The notes under the pieces were generated by a model, which saw nothing but the letters and a program-made list of their open reading frames with translations, was not told the DNA's origin and did not search any database. DNA of 64,000 nt from Aporrectodea caliginosa. Lineage: Eukaryota; Annelida; Clitellata; Crassiclitellata; Lumbricidae. A program made the position numbers and the translations under genes. The stretch is taken from positions 381,501 through 445,500 of the forward strand of contig JACEVL010000422.1 of the NCBI GenBank assembly GCA_020284085.1. The letters are read 5' to 3'. The number at the start of each line of letters is the position of its first letter. Position 1 is the stretch's first letter. This document shows positions 1 through 9,172 of this stretch, piece after piece.

Positions 1-174
1 CCGGAAACACACCATTATTTTTTTTGGCCTAATGAATAAATAGCGTAAAAGTGGCCACAACAGAGTAAATTTGCCAAACTTCATACAGAGCCCCTCTGAG
101 CAGAGATCTTTATCGGGTGCTATATAAATTCTGACAGAATGATTAACAAATTAACTTAATCAACAAAGCCTCAC

Positions 175-685
175 CTATTGTTTCCGCCCAACAGCTGAAA
201 CACCATTTCGCTTGCTGAACGACCCACCATCTCCACGAGCCTCTCGTTGCTAAACCCATTCTTCGCAGCAAGACTCAACAGGCGTTCTCGCACTTCCACT
301 GAAACGCTCGGTATCACCAACCCAGAATCGGTAGTGTACTCTTTACTAACACAGTCTTGCTTAACGCTTCCGTTCAGTAACTTTATTTGGCGATACGTAG
401 CCTTTGACCCCTGTAAAACGTTTTCGTCGCAACGATACTTAGGGTCGCTACGGCCTGTCCGCCCGTTCTGACTACAGAAGCCGTTGTCCGACTCCTTTTC
501 GATCTGCTCAAAAACAGCGTGCTTGTCAAACAGCGCTAAATTCTTCTCAAAGTCAAAGTCGTCGTCAAAGACTTCGGAATCATTGAAACAGTCATGGTTT
601 TTCATTTGCTGCTGCTGTTGATGTCGGTCGGCTTTTCGCGGAGTTATGGCTCTGCGACCTTGCTGAACACAACGCGCCTCAGATG
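175..685 (-). CDS. EDC3: EDC3 exon: FDF motif and start of YjeF_N domain
   Basis: Third recognised coding exon of enhancer of mRNA decapping 3, a P-body scaffold that activates the DCP1/DCP2 decapping complex and binds the helicase DDX6. The exon reads a Gln-run (HQQQQQMKN), then the FDF motif (DDDFDFEKNLALFDKHAVFE), which in this family contacts DDX6. After a basic/acidic linker comes the KEYTTDSGLVIPSVSVEVR segment, and the exon ends in SEMVFQLLGG, the beginning of the YjeF_N dimerisation domain. The acceptor is ccttgcag|CA (686/685) and the donor is ATAG|GTGAGG (175/174). The reading phase (1+2 nt) matches the donor of the preceding exon at 2403. The rest of YjeF_N must lie beyond the left edge. 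No frameshift or stop is seen. Identification is by family knowledge of the FDF and YjeF_N order; confidence is high. Confidence 0.9.
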
Positions 686-1107
686 CTGCAAGGTAACAAC
701 AGAGTAAGGAATCAATATGTGATAATTTTACTGAAACAACTGTCAAACCAAGCACATGTACACCGTAGCCCAAAATACGATCCTTTTTGATTGACCTTTT
801 GACTTTTGCATCAACATCATTTAGTGGAAGGTTCGAGTCTGTATTGACTATCAGTTATTGTGATGCTGTGTCAGTAAAAAAATGGCTTATGTCTATAAAT
901 AAGAACGTTTTGAAGCAAAAATTATGTATCTTTGTGTGGGCAATAGTGTGTGTGCATGTGCTTTTTCAGGTTGCTCACACACTTACTGCATTCTGATTAA
1001 GCTTCTCTGTTGGACCATGATTGATGAAGGATGTATGTATAAAGGTATGGAATAATGTATGTATGCTGTATGAAGGTGCACAAATAGTACTTGCCAACCT
1101 GCACAGT

Positions 1108-1108
<1 letters not shown>

Positions 1109-1156
<48 letters not shown>
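1109..1156. repeat. (CA)n microsatellite
   Basis: About 24 CA units in EDC3 intron 2. The ORFs through it are simple-sequence artefacts. Confidence 0.95.
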
Positions 1157-1157
<1 letters not shown>

Positions 1158-1239
1158 TGCCAACACACACTTGTAAGACAAAATCATCCTTAAGCAATTA
1201 CTAAGCATCACTGCCAAATGACCAAGCATCAGTCAATGG

Positions 1240-1370
1240 CGCTGAGCAGTAGTGAATGAAGTACCGGTACTTGCTCAGGGTCCCTACACACTACACAGTA
1301 AGCATCTCAGAGAAGGCTCAAACCTGTACTCTCCATGTTACAAGCGAGCGCTCTAACGTATCAGCTACTG
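1240..1370 (-). mobile_element. degenerate tRNA-derived SINE remnant
   Basis: The block reads 'tacttgctcagggtccctac', then 'actctccatgttacaagc' and 'gagcgctctaac'. It shares the same order of words with the better preserved SINE at 25690-25918, whose minus strand has a tRNA-like head. This copy has lost a clear B box. It lies in EDC3 intron 2. Confidence 0.45.
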
Positions 1371-1845
1371 TATCCAAAACATGCAAAAACATATATTCAT
1401 GATTTGGACACAAAGCAAAAGTCAACACACAAATCTACCATGACATGCTCAACTCTATGGATAATGAAACCATTCACGACCACTCACAATTTAATTATAA
1501 TAATTTTCCATCTGAGCTTAAAACTGGGTAAATACTTGCACATAGTAGCTATTACCAATAAGATATTTACATAACTAAAATTTTAACATTTGCGTTAGAA
1601 GCATAAGTAACTAAAAATGGATGAGTTTTCATCTGCTTGCAAAAGCAGACAACAGTTAGTTATAATTTGTCCAAACAAGTTAGGTGCTCAACCATCTGCT
1701 TTGCAAAAGCAAGCCAACTTTTTAATGCAGTAACTTCCCCAGTACTGGTGCCTTTTCTCTGTGGGAAAACGACATGTTACAGATGTTCCACATGCATAAT
1801 TTCTTCTCTTAATTGATTTTACAAAGTCCCTCAAGTGGTGCATAC

Positions 1846-2395
1846 ATTCCAAATAAATAAGTCCAAGCTATACTAATAAACTTACTTCATCTGGTGCTAA
1901 AAACGTCCAAACATTCCAAACAAACACGTCCAAACTATACTATTATAAACTTACCTGATCTGGTGCTAAAAAAGTCCAAACATTCCAAATAAATAAGTCC
2001 AAACTATACTAATAAACTTACTTGATCTGGTGCTAAAAAAGTCCAAACATTCCAAATAAATAAGTCCAAACTATACTAATAAACTTACCTGATCTGGTGC
2101 TAAAAAAGTCCAAACATTCTAAATAAATAAGTCCAAACAATACTAATAAACTTACTTGATCTGGTGCTAAAAAAGTCCAAACATTCCAAATAAATAAGTC
2201 CAAACTATACTAAAAACTTACTTGATCTGGTGCTAGAAAAGTCCAAACTCCAAATAAACAAGTCCAAAACACTAAAAAAAGTCCAAACTATACTATACTA
2301 AAACACTTACTTGATCTGGTGCTAAAAAAGTCCAAACATTCCAAATAAACAAGTCCAAACTATACTAATAAACTTCCTCGATTTGGTGCTAATAT
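1846..2395. repeat. about 70-bp tandem array abutting the EDC3 exon donor
   Basis: Eight imperfect units built on 'aagtccaaactatactaata', 'aacttacttgatctggtgct' and 'aaaaaagtccaaacattcca'. The array ends a few bases from the splice donor of the exon at 2403-2923, on the intron side. On the gene's (minus) strand each unit contains a sequence like a 5' splice site, ATCAGGTAAGTTTA in two units and ATCAAGTAAGT in most others. Confidence 0.9.
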
Positions 2396-2402
2396 ATCGT
2401 AC

Positions 2403-2923
2403 CTGAGCTTGTTCTCTTCCGTGCAGAAAACTTATTTTCTGTGGGAGCCCCAAAGGAGCGTTCTGGGTCAACAAATGACGAAGAATTGTTTGTCTGTGAA
2501 TTGTGGTGCTTGCCGTTTGACACGATCTTCGTGGCTGACTGTAAGCCTTGGCTTCTGTCTAGTATTCCAATTTTGTTCAGGCACTCAACCAAACCGTCCG
2601 TATCGGCGTTACTATTACCAGCCTGAACAGAATTGGGAGCCCTGAGAGGCAAGCCATTCGGAAACAAGGAGCTGAGGATGGTAGAACCAGCAGTACTCTT
2701 ATGCGTTCCCTGAGGTACAGCCCCTGAACAAGTCCTTGACTGAGCTAATGCAATGGCAGATGCCTGATCTACCAGTCCCATGGGCAGTGAAGCATTGTTG
2801 CTCTGCTGAGCGGGTGGGTTGGTTAAAGCCGACAGCAGTGATATCTGCCTGTTGACAATTTGAGGAACTTCTCTCGCTTCTTCTGAGCTTTTCACAATAG
2901 ACAGGTTCTTGATGTCTTGCGAT
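2403..2923 (-). CDS. EDC3: EDC3 exon: low-complexity linker after the LSm domain
   Basis: Second recognised coding exon. It opens with SQDIKNLSIV, the final strand of the EDC3 LSm fold (the family has a D-I-x-x-L pattern here). About 160 residues of Ser/Asn/Gln-rich, poorly conserved linker follow, as expected between the LSm and FDF regions. The acceptor is tttcag|ATCGCAAG at 2924/2923 and completes a split AGA codon from the LSm exon. The donor is AGCTCAG|GTACGA at 2403/2402 and leaves one base of a GCA codon completed at 685. The open frame through all 521 bp and matching phases at both ends support it. The donor is followed within a few bases by a tandem array (1846-2395) that fills the end of this intron. 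Confidence 0.85.
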
Positions 2924-2984
2924 CTGAAAGGAAACATACGTCAAATGTAGACAAGCTACTTTCAGGGAAAAAAGCATCAGATTA

Positions 2985-3540
2985 CATTCATTCATTCAAC
3001 TTATATAGCACCCCTCCAAGATAATTTACTCAGAGGCCCTCCCAGCCCAACTCCAGTGATAAACAACAGTTTTCAAATTCTTGTAAAAGGTGTATGCAGA
3101 GTCTCTAGCCAAAAGAACATGCAGATCTGAAGGAAGATTATTCCAGATGGTCGGCCAAACCACCGAGAAGGCACGAAGGTGCATCTTTGAAGTGCGTGCA
3201 AAGGGAACAGCGAGTTCCCTTTGCCACAAGATGCAGAACGAAGCTTTCTGCGGGCAGCCAAACCTGAGGTAGGGCAACGAAACTCGAGCAAGTAGGCTGG
3301 GGTGCTCCTAATTGGCACCGCCAGACCCAAACCGAAATCCTAAACTGAATGTGCTGGAAAACAGGAAGCCAGTGGAGTACGTCACTCGTATAATGTGAGA
3401 CATGGTCAAATTTAGATAAACCACCAACAAGCCTAGCAGCTGCACAAAGCATGTGCTCAAGCTGAACACTACATCCCATGGGGAGGCCAGCATAGATGGC
3501 ACTGCAGTAGTCAATTCTACATCTTTGGTCATTACCTCAA
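2985..3540 (-). mobile_element. 5'-truncated LINE, C-terminal reverse-transcriptase region and 3' end
   Basis: Minus-strand frames spell the typical C-terminal tail of CR1/L2-type LINEs: AAARLVGGLSKFDHVSHY, DVLHWLPVFQHIQFRISVW, then AFSVVWPTIWNNLPSDLHV. These are split over two or three frames, so the copy is dead. The 3' end carries a CATTC/GAATG short tail at about 2986 next to 'tatatagcaccc', the LINE 3' UTR signature also seen at 8389. It lies in EDC3 intron 1, antisense to plus but parallel to EDC3. Confidence 0.8.
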
Positions 3541-4387
3541 TGTATCTCAGAAGCTTTGCAAGGCCATCAATTGATGCTTAATTCATCTTTATATTGGCAT
3601 TACGCATTACAGAACTGAAGATAATTCAGATTAGCAGTTTGATAAAGAGGCCAAGACATCAAACAGATGACAGGAGGCATTTTCACTTTCAGTACGTTAT
3701 AAATATCCTCCTTCTTTGCATAATACAATTCCCTTAGTCTTTGTCACCCACCTTTCAAAAGCTCTACGAGTTTGGTCAACAGAATGAGGCTAACGTACGA
3801 AAGTGAAACTAGGCAAGACCTAGCCTTAATTGACTGACCCCTCCCAGTTACCAGACATACATGTCTTTGTCTCAAACCTGGACCCAGTTGGGAAACACAA
3901 GCATCTGTTAATGACTCATCAGTCAGTAAAAAAATGGCCAACAGTATCAAGTTGCAGTGTGGTCATGTTACTTCAAGATATCTGCCAGCCAGCAAATGCA
4001 ACAAGGACCAAAACGTACAAGTACGAGCGAGACCCTGATATAAACTGGTTTCATAAAACAGAGCTCTGCTTGTATGTGTTTGCCTTGGTTGTGGCTGGAC
4101 CCTTGACTGTTATTCGATATAACCAGAAGTTCAAAGTTTTACTGTAGAACCATCCAAATTACATTAGAATTGTATTTAATCTAATGACTTTTATCGCACC
4201 ATTACCGTATGTCAAACATCAGTCAATAAAATTTCAATCAAAAATTATAATCTGATGGAGAAGCCAGGTCAACATCCAAAAGTTTCTCATGTAACAATGA
4301 AGCATGTGATAAGGGGATATGGTACACAACATTCTTAATCTCCAACAGTCTCGCTCTCAGGTTACAGAACCTGAAAAAAGCAGCCAT
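3541..4387. other. EDC3 intron sequence without recognised features
   Basis: No conserved coding frame or repeat was recognised. Short ORFs here look random. Confidence 0.5.
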
Positions 4388-4730
4388 ATTGTATTGTATC
4401 TATATATTTATATAATGCCTCTCGCAGTGCACACCAATCAGAGGCGCTCCCAGTGCGAGAGACCCAGAGAAAAGAACGAGGTCTTGAGGCTACGAAAAAA
4501 GGCACTTGACCCACCAGTTCATATGGAGGAATGTGTTGAAAGAGGGCGCTGGTTCCATAGTACACGGCCAATGAAGACAAAGGTTTGAGATTCAGCAATG
4601 GCAGTTCTTGCTCGCGGGACAAAGAAATCATGCCGGTCAAGTAAGTGTAGCGGGTGAAGAGAAGTGACAGGCAGATAAGGTCACATAGATATTTGGGTGC
4701 TTGGACAGTATATGACCGGTAGATGAATGT
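4388..4730 (-). mobile_element. decayed LINE C-terminal/3' fragment with TTGTA-type tail
   Basis: Starts with 'tattgtattgtatctatat' and 'aatgcctctcgcagtgcaca', the 3' tail form of the better preserved LINE at 23399-24175. The minus strand gives weak matches to the APKYLCDLI ... LSSLAVYYGTSALFQHIP tail. It sits just inside EDC3 intron 1, about 55 bp from the LSm exon donor. Confidence 0.6.
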
Positions 4731-4784
4731 GAGATTAATATAATATGCATGTAAAATCATGACGGAAGAGATATCAATGTTCAC

Positions 4785-4945
4785 CTCAGTGTAACCTGTA
4801 GAGATTTAAACGGAACTCCATTCCTGTAGGGTTGAACAATCGTAAGCAACCCTTCAACTGGGTTGATTGCCACAACCTGACCCTGATATGTCCCGAGCGC
4901 CTCTCCACAGTCCATTGAAACCATGCAGCCTATGAACTTCTCCAT
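4785..4945 (-). CDS. EDC3: EDC3 exon: N-terminal LSm domain
   Basis: Encodes the divergent LSm domain of EDC3, which binds DCP1/DCP2 through helical leucine-rich motifs. It begins MEKFIGCMVSMDCGEALGTY and continues QGQVVAINPV; the G-x-x-V-S-x-x-C-G-x-x-L-G-x-Y-Q-G pattern is typical of the family's first strands. It ends VPFKSLQVTL plus two bases of a split Arg codon. The donor is AG|GTGAAC (4785/4784). An excellent polypyrimidine acceptor (ttgttcttttcag) lies two bases before the ATG at 4945, so a 5' exon exists upstream. The ATG at 4945 matches the usual EDC3 start, but the upstream exon at 6591-6765 would splice in frame, so a longer N-terminus is possible. Confidence 0.88.
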
Positions 4946-5333
4946 TTCTGAAAAGAACAAGAATTATATAGGCTATAACTTATTTCAGCAGTAAGTAATT
5001 TTTATTAATGCATACAATAGTAAAAAAGTAGCATAACGTCAGTAGAAAAAACAATGCAATAATATTATAAACAGCTTTAAAGTCTAACTTAATATAATAG
5101 TTAAATAGTTCTGTACTACAGCATGAAACTTTATATAGGTCTATGGCTGGAAGTAACACGTTAGATATTGAAGCAATAACAGAAATTACCATTATCACAA
5201 TTTTTATATTTGTACAGTGAGCGAACAATAAAGAATTTTTAAGCCAGAAATAACATTAAATTATTGCTTCATTGTTTGACGAAACGTCCGCATACCCCTA
5301 AGACGGTTAAAGGAAATTTAATGAAATGTGTTT
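4946..5333. other. presumed intron or 5' flank of EDC3, AT-rich, no feature seen
   Basis: Begins with the acceptor of the LSm exon (minus strand, ttgttcttttcag). The rest is AT-rich with no recognised element. Confidence 0.5.
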
Positions 5334-5960
5334 ACTCCCTCCCTCCCTCCCTCCCATCGTCCCTCCCTCTCCCTCCCATCGTCTCTCCCTCCCTCCCATC
5401 GTCCCTCCCATCGTCCCCTCCGTCCCTCCCTACCTCCCTCCCTACATCCCTCCCTACCCCCCACCTCCCCCCTCCGCCTCTGCCTCCCCTTCCCTCCACT
5501 CTCCCTCTCCTCTCCTCCCCGCTTCCTCCCCTTCCTCCTCTCCCTCCGCTTCCTCCCTCCATCCCTCCCTTCCCTCGACGCCCCCATTTCCTCCACTCCC
5601 TCCCGGTTCAGTGTCTCCTCTTTCCTCCACTCCCTCTCCCTCCCGTCCAGTTTCCATCCTCCCACCCCCCTCTCTCTCTGCCTGCCTCCCTGCCTCCCTG
5701 CCTCTCCACGCCCCATTTCCTCCACTCCCTGTCCATGTCTCCTCTATCCTCCACTCCCTCTCCCTCCTGTCCCAGTGATCCCTCCCACCCACCCATCCCC
5801 TCCTCCCTCCTCCCTCCACTCCACGCCCCATTTCCTCCACTCCTCTCCTCCCGTCCCTGTTTCCCGTTCCTCCCACCCTACCCATCCCCTCCTCCCTCCC
5901 TCCCTCCCTCCACTCCACGCCCCATTTTCTCTACTCCCTCTTCCCCCCGTCCAGAGTCCA
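5334..5960. repeat. 630-bp polypyrimidine tract, CCTCC/CTCCCT rich
   Basis: Almost pure C/T on the plus strand (G/A on minus), made of irregular CTCCCTCC repeats. Part is a longer-period repeat around 'cacgccccatttcctccact', seen at about 5578, 5708, 5820 and 5918. The long Pro/Ser/Leu and Arg/Gly ORFs are low-complexity artefacts. Confidence 0.9.
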
Positions 5961-6289
5961 GCTACGCTGGACTCGTGTTGACACTCTGGCGTATTTGTTC
6001 ATTGGCCGCTATACGGCTCTCGCGCGCTACGCGGCGAATGTATGTGGCTGGTCCACCTCGCATTCCCGTCAGCTGCCCCTTGAGCCAGAGAAACAAAACA
6101 GAAATGCGTGCTGCCATCTGGCGAATGACTCTTGCGGAACAGCGTTACACCACAGATGGACGCAGCAGGCACAGAGATTTCTGAGCGTTTATATTATTAA
6201 TTGTCTTTCGAAATCTTGTGACTGTCGATTACCACTAAATTGCATTAACTTTTATATTATTTGCATCGATAGGATTTGTTTCTTTACAA

Positions 6290-6420
6290 TGAAGATGATT
6301 AACATCACCCTTCTCTTTATTGAGTCTTCGGACTGGCAGTCTGGCGCCACCCGATGGAAGTCAGTTCACCATTGTATTTCGAAATCTTATGGTCTTCAAG
6401 GGCCGTTACCGCGATCTTAA
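6290..6420 (+). repeat. copy of a dispersed 'ATGATTAACGTCGCCCTCC ... GGACTGGCACCAC' repeat
   Basis: Reads 'aagatgattaacatcaccct', then 'cggactggcagtctggcgcc', and 'cttcaagggccgttaccgcg'. The same ordered words occur at 7252-7395, 23070-23395, 24425-24545, 28530-28625 and 30240-30400. It is not a recognised family. Confidence 0.65.
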
Positions 6421-6590
6421 CCTACGTCGAGACGGAAACTCATTTTTTCGAATTAAAAGAATTTGCTGTATGTATTACGTCGGAAGACGTTAAAGGTGTT
6501 TAAGAATAGAACTAGGCTACATAATTCATTGTTTAGCGACATTTTGAGGCCGTAAAACCTGATTAGTAAGACCTTGCATATTATACTTAC

Positions 6591-6765
6591 GTATTTCCAT
6601 CGGCAAGGGTATTTCCTGGGAGTGGCGCAGCTTGAGTTTAAACGGTGGTGTCGAATTTGAAAATATCAGATAGATATTTTGAGGGCGTTTATTACAGCTC
6701 AAAGAATCGTATGGCATATCCCAGGTGCCGGACATCGCTTGAAACATGATCGTTGATGTCGCCAT
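6591..6765 (-). CDS. candidate 5' exon upstream of EDC3 (unrecognised N-terminus)
   Basis: A minus-strand open frame starts at an ATG in good context (AGAATGG) and runs 58 codons (MATSTIMFQAMSGTWDMPYD...) plus one base, to a strong donor ATAC|GTAAGT at 6591/6590. Joined to the acceptor at 4948/4947 it would read in frame into the EDC3 LSm exon (C+AA gives a Gln codon, then the Met of EDC3). I do not recognise the peptide. It could be an EDC3 N-terminal extension, the first exon of another gene, or chance coding in a 5' UTR exon. The frame match alone has a one-in-three chance. Transcript data would decide. Confidence 0.4.
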
Positions 6766-6999
6766 TCTCCTTTTATCTGTCTTTGGACTGGCACTATAAG
6801 AGTTGTACGAGGCTATTCTTACGCTTGAAGCGCTTTCTATAATCTAGCTTTTGGAACGGACGTCTGCTAAAAAATACTTCCCTCGTCATTGAAAGAGATT
6901 GGATGCGCGATAGTTAGTTGGTTAGCCTGTTTGGCTGTCAGTTCAGGTGTCATGGGTCCGTACACTGTCGGTGGGAAGGTGAGAAGGCGAGGGAGAATG

Positions 7000-7395
7000 C
7001 TGGCCACTCGCACTCATGTTCTGAAAATGAAGTCGATAACACTTTGTGTCCATGACTGTCTCTCTCAATGTTCTGCTTTTCTCTGGGTTCATCTTCCTCC
7101 TGGGATCAGCAAATCATACAACAAGAGTAGGAACTATTCAAAATTAAGCCCATCTCTCAGGTCACACAGGTTTTGAACCACCTGAACTTAATACAGTTGC
7201 GCAGTTATTCCTTCGTGTAGGTAGTTTCTGTTGAACGACGCTGTGTCGTAAATAACGAAGGTGATTATCTTGACCTCCTCATTAATCCAGGCTTCGGACT
7301 GGCACCACTCAATAAGAGGAAGTTCTCCATTGTCTATCAGTATCTTACGGCCGCCAAGGGCCGTTAACCCGTTTACCGCCAACGTTGCGAAAACG
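7000..7395 (+). repeat. longer copy of the same unrecognised dispersed repeat
   Basis: Shares the order 'ataacactttgtgtccatga', 'cgaaggtgattatcttgacc' and 'ccaggcttcggactggcacc' with 22900-23395. The small ORF across 6889-7176 overlaps this repeat and is probably not a gene. Confidence 0.6.
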
Positions 7396-7882
7396 CAACG
7401 CACTCTTTGAAAATCGGAACAAAATTGAAGACACGAAAAAACCCACATAAATTCATTTTGTCTTACTTACTAGGTGTCTATTACGTCTGCTGGTAGCAAA
7501 TATATATTCTGTGAGGGTGTCTGCTATTTTTTTGAGTAGCGCAAAATTTGCTATTTTCACGTCTAATTATGCTTAGTGGTTTTCTTCAATGATTTTTTTT
7601 CTGTTATAATACGTTATATTTCTAAGAAGCTATTCTGTCTCATTGGAGTACTACTTATGTGATTGTTTAATATTACTTGTTTATTAATATTATGCCTCAT
7701 TGTATGCTAATGCCCCAATGTGCGAAATTTTGATGTTGCGTTTTCTCAACTTCGGCGTAATGCGCTATTAGTAACTTACACATTGCGACATATAGTAACT
7801 CAGATAAACTTATGTCAGTTTACGATTACTTACAACAATTTCAGTCTAGTGCTTCATTAACGATGGCGTACTCACATGTGCG

Positions 7883-8046
7883 TATTGGGGGTGGTTTTAC
7901 GGGTCCACCCCCCAAATAAGTTTCCGAAAAACATTTATATGCTTTTACATGCTAAACACACAAAAACGAACTTGTGGGACCATTTCCAATGAAAAACCCC
8001 GAAATCTTAAAAAAAACTCCGAAATTTTTTTATGGCTACGCCCATG
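7883..8046 (+). repeat. short dispersed repeat with 'GGTTTTACGGG...CACCCC' and 'GGCTACGCCC'
   Basis: Shares 'tttacgggtccaccccccaa', 'tttccaatgaaaaaccccga' and 'tggctacgccc' with 60887-61035, in the same order and spacing. It looks like a short MITE or fragment; no target duplication was found. Confidence 0.6.
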
Positions 8047-8388
8047 CGTACTCAGTGCTGCCACTCTTCACTGGGCATACTTTTGAAAGATGCGCATAGA
8101 ATTTTTCAGGGGATAGGGAGGATGCAGTTCCATAGCGTGAAGGAGGCAGAGGCGGCGCCATACATATTTTATAAAGAGGGCAATTATACAAGTAACCCGT
8201 GCAGAGGACGATTTATGGCGAGCAGGGCAAACTTTGTGGCAGCTTTGCGGCAGGGTAACGACCAGGGCAAAGGATTTTTACCAAGGCATAGCCCCTAATA
8301 TCTTAAAAAAACTTCCAATCAGCAGGATGCTGGAAAGGTCAGACGGACATCTGGAGCTGAACGAACGCAAGTTATGCTCCACTGGTAC

Positions 8389-8645
8389 AGTTCATTCATT
8401 CAGAGCATTTATATAGCGCCCCTTCAAGAAACTACTCAGGAGCGCTCCCGGCCCAGCCACGACTAAAGAAAAAAAAGACTTGAGAGACTTGTAGAACCCT
8501 GACGGATGGCTTACAAGTAAAAAACGGAGCTTAAATGGGAGGAGATTCCAGATGGAAGGGCCCACAACCGAAAAAGCACGGCGCTGCCTATTAGGCAGTG
8601 CCTAATAGCCAAGCGAGCACGTGGAACAAGGAACTCACCCCTCGT
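8389..8645 (-). mobile_element. LINE 3' fragment (CR1/L2 type)
   Basis: Carries the (ATTC)n end next to 'tttatatagcgccccttcaa' and, on minus, frame pieces such as AFSVVGPSIWNLLP in broken order. It abuts the ATGGC array. Confidence 0.65.
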
Positions 8646-9172
8646 CGCATGGTATGGCATGGCATGGCATGGCATGGCATGGCATGGCATGGCATGGCAT
8701 GGCATGGCATGGCATGGCATGGCATGGCATGGCATGGCATGGCATGGCATGGCATGGCATGGCATGGCATGGCATGGTATGGCATGGTATGGTATGGTAT
8801 GGTATGGTATGGTAAGTATGGTATGGTAGTATGGTATGGCATGGCATGGTATGGTATAGTATGGTATGGTATGGGTATGATATTTATGATGTGCACGGCA
8901 TGGTAAAGTATGCCATGATAAGTATGGTATGATATGGTATGGTATGGTAAAAGTATAAGTACATTATTTATGGTATGGTATGGTATGGTATGGTATGGCA
9001 TGGCATGGTATGGTAAAGTATAGTATGGTATGGCATGGTATGGTATGGCATGGCATGGTATGGTAAAGTATAGTATGGCATGGTATGGTATGGTATGTAT
9101 GATATTTATGATGTGCACGGCATGGTAAAGTATGCCATGATAAGTATGGTATGATATGGTATGGCATGGTAA
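8646..9172. repeat. (ATGGC)n/(ATGGT)n pentanucleotide array, left part
   Basis: A pure ATGGC block grades into ATGGT with larger variant units containing 'gatatttatgatgtgcacgg' at about 8879 and 9098. That variant recurs at about 11715 and 11807 on the other side of the LINE, so the LINE interrupts one original array. ORFs such as MPCHAMPCH are artefacts. Confidence 0.9.

Noticed and set aside
5264..6184. Long Pro/Ser/Leu ORFs in the pyrimidine tract (plus) and Arg/Gly ORFs (minus)
   Set aside because: Low-complexity C/T repeat gives open frames in all frames on both strands; no domain and no conserved start.
6889..7176. 95-residue ORF as a gene upstream of EDC3
   Set aside because: Overlaps a dispersed repeat also present at 22880-23000; no recognisable domain.
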